Shown: one piece after another, positions 7,748 to 16,303 of the stretch
Layout: each line of letters starts with the position of its first letter
How positions within the stretch are numbered: the stretch's first letter is position 1
Assembly: GCF_001190925.1 (NCBI RefSeq)
Contig: NZ_CP011072.1
Coordinates: 2,356,001 to 2,420,000, forward strand
Source of the DNA: Azoarcus sp. CIB
GTDB lineage: Bacteria; Pseudomonadota; Gammaproteobacteria; Burkholderiales; Rhodocyclaceae
Length of the DNA stretch: 64,000 nt
Direction: 5' to 3'
Position numbers and translations under genes: made by a program
The notes under the pieces: generated by a model
The model's input: the letters and a program-made list of their open reading frames with translations, nothing else
Database searches by the model: none
Told to the model about the DNA's origin: nothing

Positions 7748-9000
7748 TGCGGCTCAGTGCACTCGAACAGGCGATGCTCGCGGGCGAACACGGCGAAGCC
7801 GTCGCCGAGGCCATCGCCTACCAGATCCGCGTCGGCGAATTCTTCGGCGCAGAAGACTTCGTCCCGATCACCAACGCCCACATGATGGGCGACATCGAGG
7901 TCATGGGCGACAGCGGCCTCGCGCACCTCGGCTGCTTCCGCAGCAAGGGCGCGCGCTGCCGCGTGCCGGTGACCACCAACGCGCGCTGTGCCGACTTCGC
8001 CCATGCCGCGCGACTCGGGCAAGACGAAGAGGAAATAGCCAAGGAAAGGCGCCTGATCGCGCACCTGCAGGCGATGAACGTCGTCACCACTGATACCTGC
8101 ATCAACTACCAGACGGTATATCAACCCCACCTCGGCGAGCACGTCGCATGGGGCGACACCGGCACCGTGATCTACGCCAATTCGGTGTTCGGCGCGCGCA
8201 CGAACTTCGAGAGCGGCCCCGCGGCGCTTGCCGCCGGCATCACCGGCCGCACGCCGCGCTACGGCTTCCACCTCGACTGCCATCGCCGCGGCACCTTCCG
8301 CATCGTGGTCGACACCGATCTCGACGACCTCGCCGACTGGGGCGCGCTGGGCAAGCTGGCGGGCGAGTTCCGCCAGGACTACTACGCCGTCCCGGTCTTC
8401 GAAGGCCTGCGGCGCACGCCGACGGCGGACGAACTGAAGCATCTCGGCTGCGCGCTCGCGAGCTACGGATCGATGGGCATGTACCACATCGTCGGCGTCA
8501 CGCCCGAAGCGCCTGACCTTGCAACGGCCTTTGGCGGCACGCCGCCGGAGCCCGCCCTGCGCATCGGCCGTGCCGAACTCGACCGCGTGTATGGCGGCTA
8601 CGACGTGTCGGACCCGCACGCGACGCTGGTGGTCTTCTCCGGTCCGCAGCTCTCGCTCTTCGAACTGAAGGCGCTCGCGGAGCGCTTCGCGGGCCAGCGC
8701 GTACATCCCGGCTGCCAGGTGTTCGTCACCACCGGCCGCGGTCCGGCTCGCGACGCCGAGGCACTCGGCTACCTCGCGACGCTGCGCGAGGCCGGCGTCA
8801 CGATCCTGGAAGGGGTGTGCTTCTACATCCTGCAGAACCTCTCTGAGATGCGCAGGCGCAACGGCTGGCACAACCTGATTTCAAACTCGGCCAAGCTCGT
8901 GAACATCATCGGTGCGCATCGCTTCAACACCATCCTGCGGCGCACCGACGAGTGCGTCGCCGCGGCGCTCACCGGACGTGTGACGGGCGCGCAATCGTGA
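7747..9000 (+). CDS. aconitase-X large (catalytic) subunit, DUF521 family
   Basis: A 417-residue catalytic subunit of the aconitase-X superfamily. Characterised members dehydrate cis-3-hydroxy-L-proline in bacteria or mevalonate 5-phosphate in archaea, using an Fe-S cluster. The opening LSALEQAMLAGEHGEAV is typical. Conserved blocks follow: TDTC (C118), GEHVAWGDTGTVIYANSVFG, GARTNFESGPAALAAGITGR, EGVC (C358) and NSAK with DECVAAALTGR (C403). Those three cysteines occupy the positions expected for cluster ligands. The start overlaps the leader ORF stop, and the end overlaps the small-subunit start (GTGA), so the complex is made from one mRNA. The substrate is undetermined, and proximity to TTT binding proteins suggests a hydroxy acid. 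Confidence 0.9.
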   Translation: MRLSALEQAMLAGEHGEAVAEAIAYQIRVGEFFGAEDFVPITNAHMMGDIEVMGDSGLAHLGCFRSKGARCRVPVTTNARCADFAHAARLGQDEEEIAKERRLIAHLQAMNVVTTDTCINYQTVYQPHLGEHVAWGDTGTVIYANSVFGARTNFESGPAALAAGITGRTPRYGFHLDCHRRGTFRIVVDTDLDDLADWGALGKLAGEFRQDYYAVPVFEGLRRTPTADELKHLGCALASYGSMGMYHIVGVTPEAPDLATAFGGTPPEPALRIGRAELDRVYGGYDVSDPHATLVVFSGPQLSLFELKALAERFAGQRVHPGCQVFVTTGRGPARDAEALGYLATLREAGVTILEGVCFYILQNLSEMRRRNGWHNLISNSAKLVNIIGAHRFNTILRRTDECVAAALTGRVTGAQS

Positions 9001-9419
9001 GCGAGCGACAGCACATCGCCAGCCTGCGTGTCGCACGCGCGGTCGGAGAGCCGGTCGAGGGCCTGGCGCTCGTCTCCACCGAAGGCTTCTCGCCGCGCTA
9101 CGACCTCGACCGCTGGACCGGCCTGATCACGAAACCGGGCCACAAGCTCGAAGGCCGCAGCATCGTCGACCGCATCTGCTTCTTCCCTACCGCCAAGGGC
9201 GGCATCGCCGCCGGCTGGGCCTTCCCCGACATTGCGGCCAAGAAGCTCGCGCCGCGCGCGCTGGTGTTCGGCGTCACCAACCCCGTCATGGTGCAAGGCG
9301 CCGCGTTTGCCGGCATCACGCTCACCGAAGGCTGGGAACCGGATGCCCTCGCGCTCGTGCGCAACGACGACCTCGTGCGCATCGACCCGGCCGAACGCCT
9401 GATCCACATCTATCGCTGA
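8997..9419 (+). CDS. aconitase-X small (swivel) subunit, DUF126 family, altered active-site loop
   Basis: A 140-residue swivel subunit partnering the preceding DUF521 protein. It starts at a GTG overlapping that gene's TGA. Family features are GEPVEGLALVSTEGFS, the H-x-L-x-G-x-S stretch HKLEGRSI and the final GITLTEGW. The loop that in relatives reads roughly GKGS-x-x-GSY, carrying a serine expected in catalysis, is here TAKGGIAAGWAF (about 65-76), with glycine in both serine places. Either the subfamily uses a different residue or the enzyme handles a different substrate. The comparison is from memory of family sequences, not from an alignment. Confidence 0.82.
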   Translation: MSERQHIASLRVARAVGEPVEGLALVSTEGFSPRYDLDRWTGLITKPGHKLEGRSIVDRICFFPTAKGGIAAGWAFPDIAAKKLAPRALVFGVTNPVMVQGAAFAGITLTEGWEPDALALVRNDDLVRIDPAERLIHIYR

Positions 9420-9436
9420 ATTCCATGGAGCCCACC

Positions 9437-10423
9437 ATGAGCCCCTCGCTGCACTTCCTCCGCCGCCTCCTGCCGGTCGCTGCCGCACTCCTCACGGCCG
9501 CCGTCCCCACGAGCGTTCCCGCCGCCGACACGCCCTACCCCGCGCAGCCGATCAAGCTCGTCGTGCCCTTCCCGCCGGGCGGTCCGACGGACATCGTCGC
9601 GCGCCCCTTCGCCGAGGCGCTAACGCGCAGCCTCGGCAAGCCGGTGGTGATCGAGAACCGCGGCGGCGCGGGGGGCAACGTCGGTGCCGACAACGTCGCG
9701 AAAGCGAATCCGGACGGCTACACGCTGCTCCTCGGCACGGTCGGGACGGCCGCAATCAACCCCGCGCTCTACGCCCGGCTCAGCTACGACCCGCGCAAGG
9801 ATCTCGCGCCCGTCGCCATCCTGGCCGCCGCGCCGGTCGCGCTCGTCGCGCATCCGTCCGTCCCCGCCAACACCGTGGCTGAACTGCTCGCACTCGCCGA
9901 CCGCCAATCGCTGCGCTTCGGCACTGCCGGCAACGGCACACCGGGCCACCTGACCGGCGAGATGTTCAAGCAGGCGAGCGCCGCCCCGCTCACCCACGTC
10001 CCCTACAAGGGCAGCGCCGCAGCGCTGCAGGATCTGCTCGGCGGCCACATCGAACTGGCGTTCGATCCGCTCCAGTCGGTGTTGCCGCACGTCCGCGCCG
10101 GCAAGCTCAAGGTCATCGCGGTCAGCTCGGCCGAAGCGTCGCCCGTGCTGCCGCAGGTCCCGACCTTCGCGCAGGCCGGCGTGAAGGTCGAAAGTACCGC
10201 CTGGTGGGGCCTGTTCGCCCCCGCCGGCACGCCGCGTCCGATCGTCGATCGGCTCGCCGCCGAACTGCAGGGAGCGGAACAGAGCGGCGACGTGCGCCAG
10301 CTCGAGAGCATCGGTCTCACCCTCAGGCAGATCGCCCAGCCCGCCGCCCTCGACACCTTCCTTACCGCCGAAAGCACCAAATGGGCGAAGGCCGTCAGGG
10401 ACTCGGGCGCGAAGGTCGACTGA
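9437..10423 (+). CDS. Bug/TctC-family solute-binding protein (third in the window)
   Basis: A 328-residue periplasmic Bug-family protein with a signal peptide (LLPVAAALLTAAVPTSVPAA). Ligand-loop motifs YPAQPIKLVVPFPPGG, HVPYKGSAAALQDLLGG and QVPTFAQAG are present. I prefer the ATG at 9437 to the one at 9425 because the GGAG formed by the first ATG codon acts as its ribosome site, the same arrangement as in the first Bug gene. It lies 17 bp after the aconitase-X small subunit, in the same operon. It probably binds the aconitase-X substrate or a precursor and delivers it to the divergently encoded TctAB. That pairing is an inference. Confidence 0.93.
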   Translation: MSPSLHFLRRLLPVAAALLTAAVPTSVPAADTPYPAQPIKLVVPFPPGGPTDIVARPFAEALTRSLGKPVVIENRGGAGGNVGADNVAKANPDGYTLLLGTVGTAAINPALYARLSYDPRKDLAPVAILAAAPVALVAHPSVPANTVAELLALADRQSLRFGTAGNGTPGHLTGEMFKQASAAPLTHVPYKGSAAALQDLLGGHIELAFDPLQSVLPHVRAGKLKVIAVSSAEASPVLPQVPTFAQAGVKVESTAWWGLFAPAGTPRPIVDRLAAELQGAEQSGDVRQLESIGLTLRQIAQPAALDTFLTAESTKWAKAVRDSGAKVD

Positions 10424-10522
10424 CGCGAAGCAGCACATTTTCCCGCCGGTCGCGGCATGGTCCTGCCAATTCCCGGACCTCCGCACCTGGTGGCCGGCCG
10501 ATCGAACACCCTGCCACTGCGG

Positions 10523-10981
10523 CTATGCCCGCAGCATCCCCACCCTACGCCGCCGGATCGAGACGCCGACGCTGTCTGCGGCGTCGAAGATTGCCGGCTT
10601 GCTGACGCTGATCGCAACCGACGAGAGCTCGAAGCCCGCGAGCAGCGCGTCGGCGACGTTCTGCGCGAAGGCTTCCAGGAGCACCGCGCGGTTCACCTGC
10701 GCGAGCCGGCGCACGGCCGCGAGCACCTGGCCGTAGTCGACCGCGTCGCGCAGGTCATCGCTGGCGCAGCAGCGCGCGTGCTGCAAGCCCAGTTCGAGGT
10801 CGATTACGAGCGGCTGGGGCGCGTGGCGTTCGTGCTCGTACACGCCGATCAACGCCTCGACGCGGACGCCGCGCAGGAAGATCGTGTCCTCGCAAGTCTC
10901 CGCGGGCGCCGCGGCCGGGACGGCGAGGCCCGGCCGCGCGGGCGCCGGCGCTTCGATGCGGTCGAGCCTCATCGCCTTCAC
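10523..10981 (-). CDS. folB: FolB-like dihydroneopterin aldolase at the end of the sarcosine oxidase operon
   Basis: A 152-residue FolB-family protein. Residues matching the catalytic set of bacterial dihydroneopterin aldolase are present: Glu51 in GVYEHER, Tyr83 in VDYGQV and Lys128 in SVSKPA, so activity is plausible. It carries an extra Ala/Pro-rich N-terminal stretch of about 35 residues not found in the E. coli enzyme. The GTG start overlaps the soxG stop (GTGA); an in-frame ATG at 10972 is the alternative. Placement in the sox operon suggests it supplies tetrahydrofolate, the methyl acceptor of sarcosine oxidase, or a pterin variant. It may be a second folB beside a housekeeping copy elsewhere. 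Confidence 0.82.
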   Translation of the reverse strand: MKAMRLDRIEAPAPARPGLAVPAAAPAETCEDTIFLRGVRVEALIGVYEHERHAPQPLVIDLELGLQHARCCASDDLRDAVDYGQVLAAVRRLAQVNRAVLLEAFAQNVADALLAGFELSSVAISVSKPAIFDAADSVGVSIRRRRVGMLRA

Positions 10982-11688
10982 CTCGCCTCGGTCGCCAGCT
11001 CGCGTGCGGCATCGCGGGCGGCCGGACGGGCCGCCTCGCCCGCCGCGACGAAGACGCCGAATTCCTCCGCCGCATCGAGGATCCAGCTATAGAGGTAGTC
11101 GGCGAAGCTGCGCCGGATGACGAGTTCCCAGCGCGCCTCGCCGACACGCCGGATCACCGCCGAGCTCTTCGCAAACACGCTCGTGACCCCCTTGCCGACC
11201 GGGAAGTTGCGCGGATGCACGTCGTAGGGCGTGCATTTCATCAGCAGCTCGCGCACGCAGGGGCCGCTGAGTTCCAGCACCGTCTGCCCGCCGCTGGTGT
11301 TCATCACCGCGTAGTGGCCGCTCAACTCCGCGCGCAGCGCCGCCTCGGCAGCGAACTCCTGCCCCGACGGCACGATGATCAGCCACTCGTCGGGGGACAT
11401 CCACTGGATGCTGAGGCCGCGCGCCTCGTCGAGGGAGATCGGCCCCAGTTCGAGCGGCAGCGCCAGACCGAGCGCCCGCTCGACACCGTTGCGGAACGCT
11501 TCATCACCGGCGTTGCCGCGCAGCACGAGGTGGCCGAGGAAGGCCTTCTCGCACACGACCACCCTCGCCTCCTGCTGCGAGGCGGCCTGCGCGACGTGCG
11601 CGCGGGTCATCGCCAACGGGGATTCCGACTTCACCGCGACGCGCGGATTCAGTTCCATTTGGGCGAACTCAGGTGCGAACTCAGACAT
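10978..11688 (-). CDS. soxG: sarcosine oxidase gamma subunit SoxG
   Basis: The gamma subunit of heterotetrameric sarcosine oxidase, 236 residues, structurally a GcvT/YgfZ-like fold that packs against the alpha subunit. Recognisable stretches are SPLAMTRAHV, LSIQWMSPDEWLIIVP, GHYAVMNTSGGQTVLELSGP, CTPYDVHPRNFPVGKG and RRSFADYLYSWILDAA. The ATG at 11688 is preceded by GGAAGGAG and overlaps the soxA stop by 8 bp, which favours coupled, stoichiometric synthesis. The reading frame extends 7 codons upstream, but that ATG sits before the ribosome site. Confidence 0.92.
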   Translation of the reverse strand: MSEFAPEFAQMELNPRVAVKSESPLAMTRAHVAQAASQQEARVVVCEKAFLGHLVLRGNAGDEAFRNGVERALGLALPLELGPISLDEARGLSIQWMSPDEWLIIVPSGQEFAAEAALRAELSGHYAVMNTSGGQTVLELSGPCVRELLMKCTPYDVHPRNFPVGKGVTSVFAKSSAVIRRVGEARWELVIRRSFADYLYSWILDAAEEFGVFVAAGEAARPAARDAARELATEAR

Positions 11689-14600
11689 GATGACGTGCTC
11701 CTTCCGCATCGTAGAAGACCGGGCTCACGACCTCGGCCGCATGCACCCGGCCGTCGGCCATCGGCAGATAAACGGTTTGACCCATGCGCTGGCTGCCGCC
11801 CTTGAGGACGGCGAGCGCGAACGAATGACCCAGCGTGGGGCTGAAGTAGCTCGAGGTGACGTGCCCGACCATCGGCATGGGGATGCGGATTTCCTTGTCG
11901 AGCACGATCTGCGCGCCTTCGTCGAGCACGAGCTTCGAGTCGATCGGCTTGAGGCCGACGAGCTGCTTGCGGTCTTCGCGTTTCGTGTCGGGGCGCGTGA
12001 GCGCGCGTCGGCCGATCCACGAGAACGGCTTCTTGTAGCCGACGCACCACTGCATGCCCAGGTCCTCCGGTGTCACCGAGCCGTCGGTTTCCTGGCCGAC
12101 GATGATGAAGCCCTTCTCGGCGCGCAGCACGTGCATGGTTTCGGTGCCGTAGGGCGTCAATCCATACTTCTCGCCCTTCTCGAACAGCGCCTTCCACACG
12201 TGCATCGCATGGTTCGCCTGCACGTTGATCTCGTACGACAGCTCGCCGGTGAAGGAGATGCGATAGACGCGGGCCGGAACGCCGGCGACCGTGCCTTCGC
12301 GCATGTCCATGAACTTGAAGTTCTCGCCCGAGAGGTCGATGTCGTCGGTGAGCTCCGCGAGGAGCTTGCGCGCGTTCGGTCCGTTGATCGCCATCGCCGC
12401 CCAATGGTCGGTCACGGAGTTGAAATACACCTCCAGCTCCGGCCACTCGGTCTGGTGCCACAGCTCCATCCAGTCGAGCACCGCCGCGGCGCCACCGGTC
12501 GTGGTGGTCATGTGGAAGTGGTTCTCGGCGAGGCAGGCGGTGACGCCGTCGTCCATCACCATGCCGTCGTCCTTGCACATGAGGCCGTAGCGTGCCTTGC
12601 CGACGTCGAGCTTGGTCCAGGCGTTGGTGTAGATGCGGTTGAGGAACTCGCGGGCGTCCTTGCCCTGGATCTCGATCTTGCCCAGCGTCGAGGCGTCGAG
12701 GATGCCGACGCCTTCGCGCACGGCGCGGCATTCGCGCTGCACCGCCTCGTGCATGGTCTCGTTGCCGCGCGGGAAGTACCACGGGCGCATCCACTGGCCC
12801 ACTTCCTCGAACTTCGCGCCGTGCTCGACGTGCCACGCATGCAGCGCGGTGTAGCGACGGGGATCGAAGAACTCGCGGCAGTGGCGGCCGGCGATCGCGC
12901 CGAAGGTGATCGGCGTGTAGTTCGGGCGAAAGACCGTGGTGCCGGTCTGCGGGATCGTCTGCTTCAGGCAGCGCGCCGCGATGGCCATGCCGTTGATGTT
13001 GCCGAGCTTGCCCTGGTCGGTGCCGAAGCCCATGCCGGTGTAGCGCTTGACGTGCTCGATCGACTCGAAGCCTTCGCGCGTGGCAAGCTCGATGCCGGCG
13101 GCGGTGACGTCGTTCTGCGGGTCGACGAACTGCTTGGGCGCGCGCATCGCGGGTTTGACGTGCGGCACCTGGTAGAGCGCCACCGCCTTGCCTTCGCGCA
13201 GCTTGGCGACCTTGGGCAGCGCGGGCGCCTCGGCCTTGAAGCCGGTGCGCTGCGCGGCCGCGGCACCCGCGGCGGCACCGTCGGCCAGGGCGTCAGGAAG
13301 CGCGCCCTTGCCATGCACGCCGCCCACCGGGGTCATGCCGGGCACCTTGCCGGGCACGAAGCCGAGGATGTCGTCGCGCCACTCGGGGCGCGCGCCGGTG
13401 TGCGCCGCGAGATGCACGACCGGGCTGTAGCCGCCGGAGGTGGCGATGGTGTCGCAGGCGAGCGTCTCGACACGGCCCGCGACGCGGAAGCCGCCGATGT
13501 CGATGCGGGCGACCAACGCACCGCTGACACGCTTCTTGCCCTGCGCCTCGATCACCGCGGAGCCGGGGATGATGCGGATGTTGCGCGCACGCGCCTCATT
13601 GACGAGGTCGCCCTCGGGATGCTCGCGCGCATCGACGATCGCGACCACCTCGCGGCCGGCATCGATCCAGTCGAGCGCGGCGCGGTAGGCGTGGTCGTTC
13701 GAGGTCGATAGCACCAGGCGGCGGCCCGGCGCGACCGCGTAGCGGCGGATGTAGGTCGACACGGCGCCCGCGACGAGACTGCCCGGCACGTCGTTGTTCG
13801 AGAACACCAGCGGACGCTCGTGCGTGCCGGTCGCGAGGATGACTTCGCCGGCGCGCACGCGGTGCAGGCGCGCACGCACCTGGCGGCGGCCGTTGATGCT
13901 GGGCGCGAGGTCGGCGAGATGCTCGGTGCGACGCTCGTGCAGCGTCACGAAGTTGTGGTCGTGGTAGCCGTTGGCGGTGGTGCGCGGCAGCACCAGCACT
14001 TCGGGCAGGGTCGCCAGTTCGGCGAGCACGGCAGCCGCCCAGGCCGAGGCCGGCCGGCCGTCGATGAGTTCGCGCGAATCGAGCAGCGATCCGCCCATCT
14101 CCTCCTGCTCGTCGCACAGGATCACGCGTGCGCCGGAACGCGCCGCCGCCAGCGCCGCGGCGAGACCCGCCGGGCCCGCGCCGATCACCAGCACGTCGCA
14201 GTGGCGGTTGATGTGGTCGTAGAGGTCGGGGTCCTTCTCCTTCGGCACGCGCCCGAGACCCGCCGCCTTGCGGATGTACTTCTCGTACTTCGGCCACATC
14301 GACGCCGGCGACATGAAGGTCTTGTAGTAGAAGCCCGGCGGCATAAAGCGACCACCGATGCCGCCGATCACGCCCATCAGGTCGCGGTCGACATTGGGCC
14401 AGCCATTGGTGCTCGCGGCGACGAGCCCGCCGTAGAGCGCCTGCTGCGTTGCACGCACGTTGGGCACCTGGCCGGCTTCGGTCGCGCCAAGCTGCACGAT
14501 CGCATTCGGCTCCTCGGCGCCGGCGGCGACGATGCCGCGCGGCCGCGAATACTTGAAGCTGCGGTTGACGACATCGACGCCGTTGGCGAGCAAGGCGGAC

Positions 14601-14710
14601 GCGAGCGTGTCGCCGGCGAAGCCCTGGTAGTCGACGCCGTTGAAGGTGAAGCGCAGCGGGCGGCTGCGGTCGATGCGGCCCCCGGTTCCCAGTCGATTGC
14701 TCTGGCTCAT
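11681..14710 (-). CDS. soxA: sarcosine oxidase alpha subunit SoxA
   Basis: The 1009-residue alpha subunit of heterotetrameric sarcosine oxidase. With SoxB, SoxD and SoxG it oxidises sarcosine and passes the methyl group to tetrahydrofolate, giving glycine, 5,10-methylene-tetrahydrofolate and H2O2. The N-terminal part (about 15-110) has the ferredoxin-like FTFNGVDYQGFAGDTLASAL. A dinucleotide-binding fold starts at CDVLVIGAGPAGLAAAL (about 171-187). The C-terminal third is a GcvT-like folate domain (GILDASTLGKIEIQG, FTGELSYEINV, SYFSPTLGHSFALA). Full family length. The ATG overlaps the soxD stop (ATGA). Confidence 0.97.
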   Translation of the reverse strand: MSQSNRLGTGGRIDRSRPLRFTFNGVDYQGFAGDTLASALLANGVDVVNRSFKYSRPRGIVAAGAEEPNAIVQLGATEAGQVPNVRATQQALYGGLVAASTNGWPNVDRDLMGVIGGIGGRFMPPGFYYKTFMSPASMWPKYEKYIRKAAGLGRVPKEKDPDLYDHINRHCDVLVIGAGPAGLAAALAAARSGARVILCDEQEEMGGSLLDSRELIDGRPASAWAAAVLAELATLPEVLVLPRTTANGYHDHNFVTLHERRTEHLADLAPSINGRRQVRARLHRVRAGEVILATGTHERPLVFSNNDVPGSLVAGAVSTYIRRYAVAPGRRLVLSTSNDHAYRAALDWIDAGREVVAIVDAREHPEGDLVNEARARNIRIIPGSAVIEAQGKKRVSGALVARIDIGGFRVAGRVETLACDTIATSGGYSPVVHLAAHTGARPEWRDDILGFVPGKVPGMTPVGGVHGKGALPDALADGAAAGAAAAQRTGFKAEAPALPKVAKLREGKAVALYQVPHVKPAMRAPKQFVDPQNDVTAAGIELATREGFESIEHVKRYTGMGFGTDQGKLGNINGMAIAARCLKQTIPQTGTTVFRPNYTPITFGAIAGRHCREFFDPRRYTALHAWHVEHGAKFEEVGQWMRPWYFPRGNETMHEAVQRECRAVREGVGILDASTLGKIEIQGKDAREFLNRIYTNAWTKLDVGKARYGLMCKDDGMVMDDGVTACLAENHFHMTTTTGGAAAVLDWMELWHQTEWPELEVYFNSVTDHWAAMAINGPNARKLLAELTDDIDLSGENFKFMDMREGTVAGVPARVYRISFTGELSYEINVQANHAMHVWKALFEKGEKYGLTPYGTETMHVLRAEKGFIIVGQETDGSVTPEDLGMQWCVGYKKPFSWIGRRALTRPDTKREDRKQLVGLKPIDSKLVLDEGAQIVLDKEIRIPMPMVGHVTSSYFSPTLGHSFALAVLKGGSQRMGQTVYLPMADGRVHAAEVVSPVFYDAEGARHHV

Positions 14711-15018
14711 TTTGACGCCCCCTTGTCTGCGGACTGGCCGGCGACCATGGATGGCTTCTGGCCGACCTTGTAGGTTTCGAGGATCTGGTAGCTCACGGTG
14801 TCGCGCGTGGCGTTGAAGAACTTGCGGCAGCCGGCGGCGTGGTACCACAGCTCGTGGTGCAGGCCGCGCGGGTTCTTGCGGAAGAAGAGGTAGTTGCCCC
14901 AGTCCTCGTCACTGGTCGATTCGGGCGCCACGGGGCGCGCGATGTGCGCCTCGCCCTTCGGGCGGAACTCTTCCTCTTCGCGGTATTCCGCGCAGTGCGG
15001 GCAGTAGATGTGCAGCAT
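14707..15018 (-). CDS. soxD: sarcosine oxidase delta subunit SoxD
   Basis: A 103-residue zinc-binding small subunit of sarcosine oxidase. The zinc ligands of the family are visible as C6-x-x-C9 in YCPHCAE and His60/Cys64 in YHAAGC. GNYLFFRKNPRG and HHELWYHAAGCRKFF are signature stretches. It lies 15 bp downstream of soxB and overlaps soxA by four bases, in the usual B-D-A-G order. Confidence 0.96.
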   Translation of the reverse strand: MLHIYCPHCAEYREEEEFRPKGEAHIARPVAPESTSDEDWGNYLFFRKNPRGLHHELWYHAAGCRKFFNATRDTVSYQILETYKVGQKPSMVAGQSADKGASK

Positions 15019-15033
15019 GATGTGCAGCTCCTG

Positions 15034-16284
15034 TCAGTGCGCGACGCCCGCGGCGCCGTGCTCGTCGATGAGTTTTCCGGAGATGAAGCGGTCGATCGAG
15101 AACGGCGCGGCGAGCGGGTGCGGCTTGCCGGCGGCGAGGGTCGCCGCGAACACGTTGCCCGAGCCCGGGGTCGCCTTGAAGCCGCCGGTGCCCCAACCGC
15201 AGTTGAAGAACAGGCCGCCGACCGGCGTCGCGGAGATGATCGGGCACGCGTCCGGGCAGGTATCGACGATGCCGCCCCACTGCCGGTTCATGCGCACGCG
15301 CGAGAACATCGGGAAGAGCTCGACGATGGCCTGCAGCGTGTGCTCGATGGTCGAGTAGCTGCCGCGCTGGCCGTAGCCGTTGTAGCCGTCGATGCCCGCG
15401 CCGATGACGAGGTCGCCCTTGTCGGACTGGCTCACGTAGCCGTGCACCTTGTTCGACATCACGACGGTGTCGAGGATGGGTTTCATCGGCTCGGACACCA
15501 GCGCCTGCAGCGGGTGCGATTCGATCGGCAGCTGGAAGCCGGCCATCTTCGCGAGCACGCCGGAGTTGCCGGCGGTGACCACGCCCACCGTGTCGGCGGC
15601 GATGAAGCCACGGTTGGTCTCGACGCCCAGCACCTTGTTGCCGCTCTTACGGATGCCGGTGACTTCGGTCTGCTGCAGCATGTCGACGCCCAGCGCATCG
15701 GCGCCGCGCGCGAAGCCCCAGGCCACCGCGTCGTGACGCGCGACGCCGCCGCGCGGCTGCCACGAGGCGCCCATGATCGGGTAGCGCGTGTTCTTCGAGC
15801 AGTCCATGATCGGCACGATCTCCTGGATCTGCTTCACATCCAGCACCTCGCCGTCGATGCCGTTGAGACGGTTGGCGTTCACACGCCGATGGATGTCGCG
15901 CATGTCCTGCAGCGTGTGCCCCAGGTTCATGACGCCGCGCTGGGAGTACATCACGTTGTAGTTCAGATCCTGCGACAGGCCTTCCCACAGCTTCATCGCG
16001 TGCTCGTACAGCCACGCGGCCTCGTCCCACAGGTAGTTCGAGCGCACGATGGTGGTGTTGCGCGCGGTGTTGCCCCCGCCCAGCCAGCCCTTCTCGACCA
16101 CCGCGACGTTGGTGATGCCGTGTTCCTTGGCGAGGTAGTACGCGGTGGCGAGCCCGTGGCCGCCGCCGCCGACGACGATGATGTCGTACTTCTTTTTGGG
16201 CGTCGGGTTGCGCCACGCCCGCTGCCAGTTCTCGTGGTAGGTGAGCGCGTGCTTGACGAGCCCGAATCCTGAGTAATGTTGCAT
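15034..16284 (-). CDS. soxB: sarcosine oxidase beta subunit SoxB
   Basis: The flavin-bearing beta subunit (416 residues) that carries the sarcosine dehydrogenation site. The FAD Rossmann motif is [20 protein letters not shown] (about 33-52). The [13 protein letters not shown] segment (His near 184) matches the region where the family attaches FMN covalently to a histidine. The start ATG at 16284 follows AGGAGA; the frame is open 12 codons further but without a ribosome site. It is 19 bp downstream of sdaA and begins the soxBDAG set. Confidence 0.96.
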   Translation of the reverse strand: MQHYSGFGLVKHALTYHENWQRAWRNPTPKKKYDIIVVGGGGHGLATAYYLAKEHGITNVAVVEKGWLGGGNTARNTTIVRSNYLWDEAAWLYEHAMKLWEGLSQDLNYNVMYSQRGVMNLGHTLQDMRDIHRRVNANRLNGIDGEVLDVKQIQEIVPIMDCSKNTRYPIMGASWQPRGGVARHDAVAWGFARGADALGVDMLQQTEVTGIRKSGNKVLGVETNRGFIAADTVGVVTAGNSGVLAKMAGFQLPIESHPLQALVSEPMKPILDTVVMSNKVHGYVSQSDKGDLVIGAGIDGYNGYGQRGSYSTIEHTLQAIVELFPMFSRVRMNRQWGGIVDTCPDACPIISATPVGGLFFNCGWGTGGFKATPGSGNVFAATLAAGKPHPLAAPFSIDRFISGKLIDEHGAAGVAH

Positions 16285-16303
16285 GACTCTGTTCTCCTGA
16301 TCT

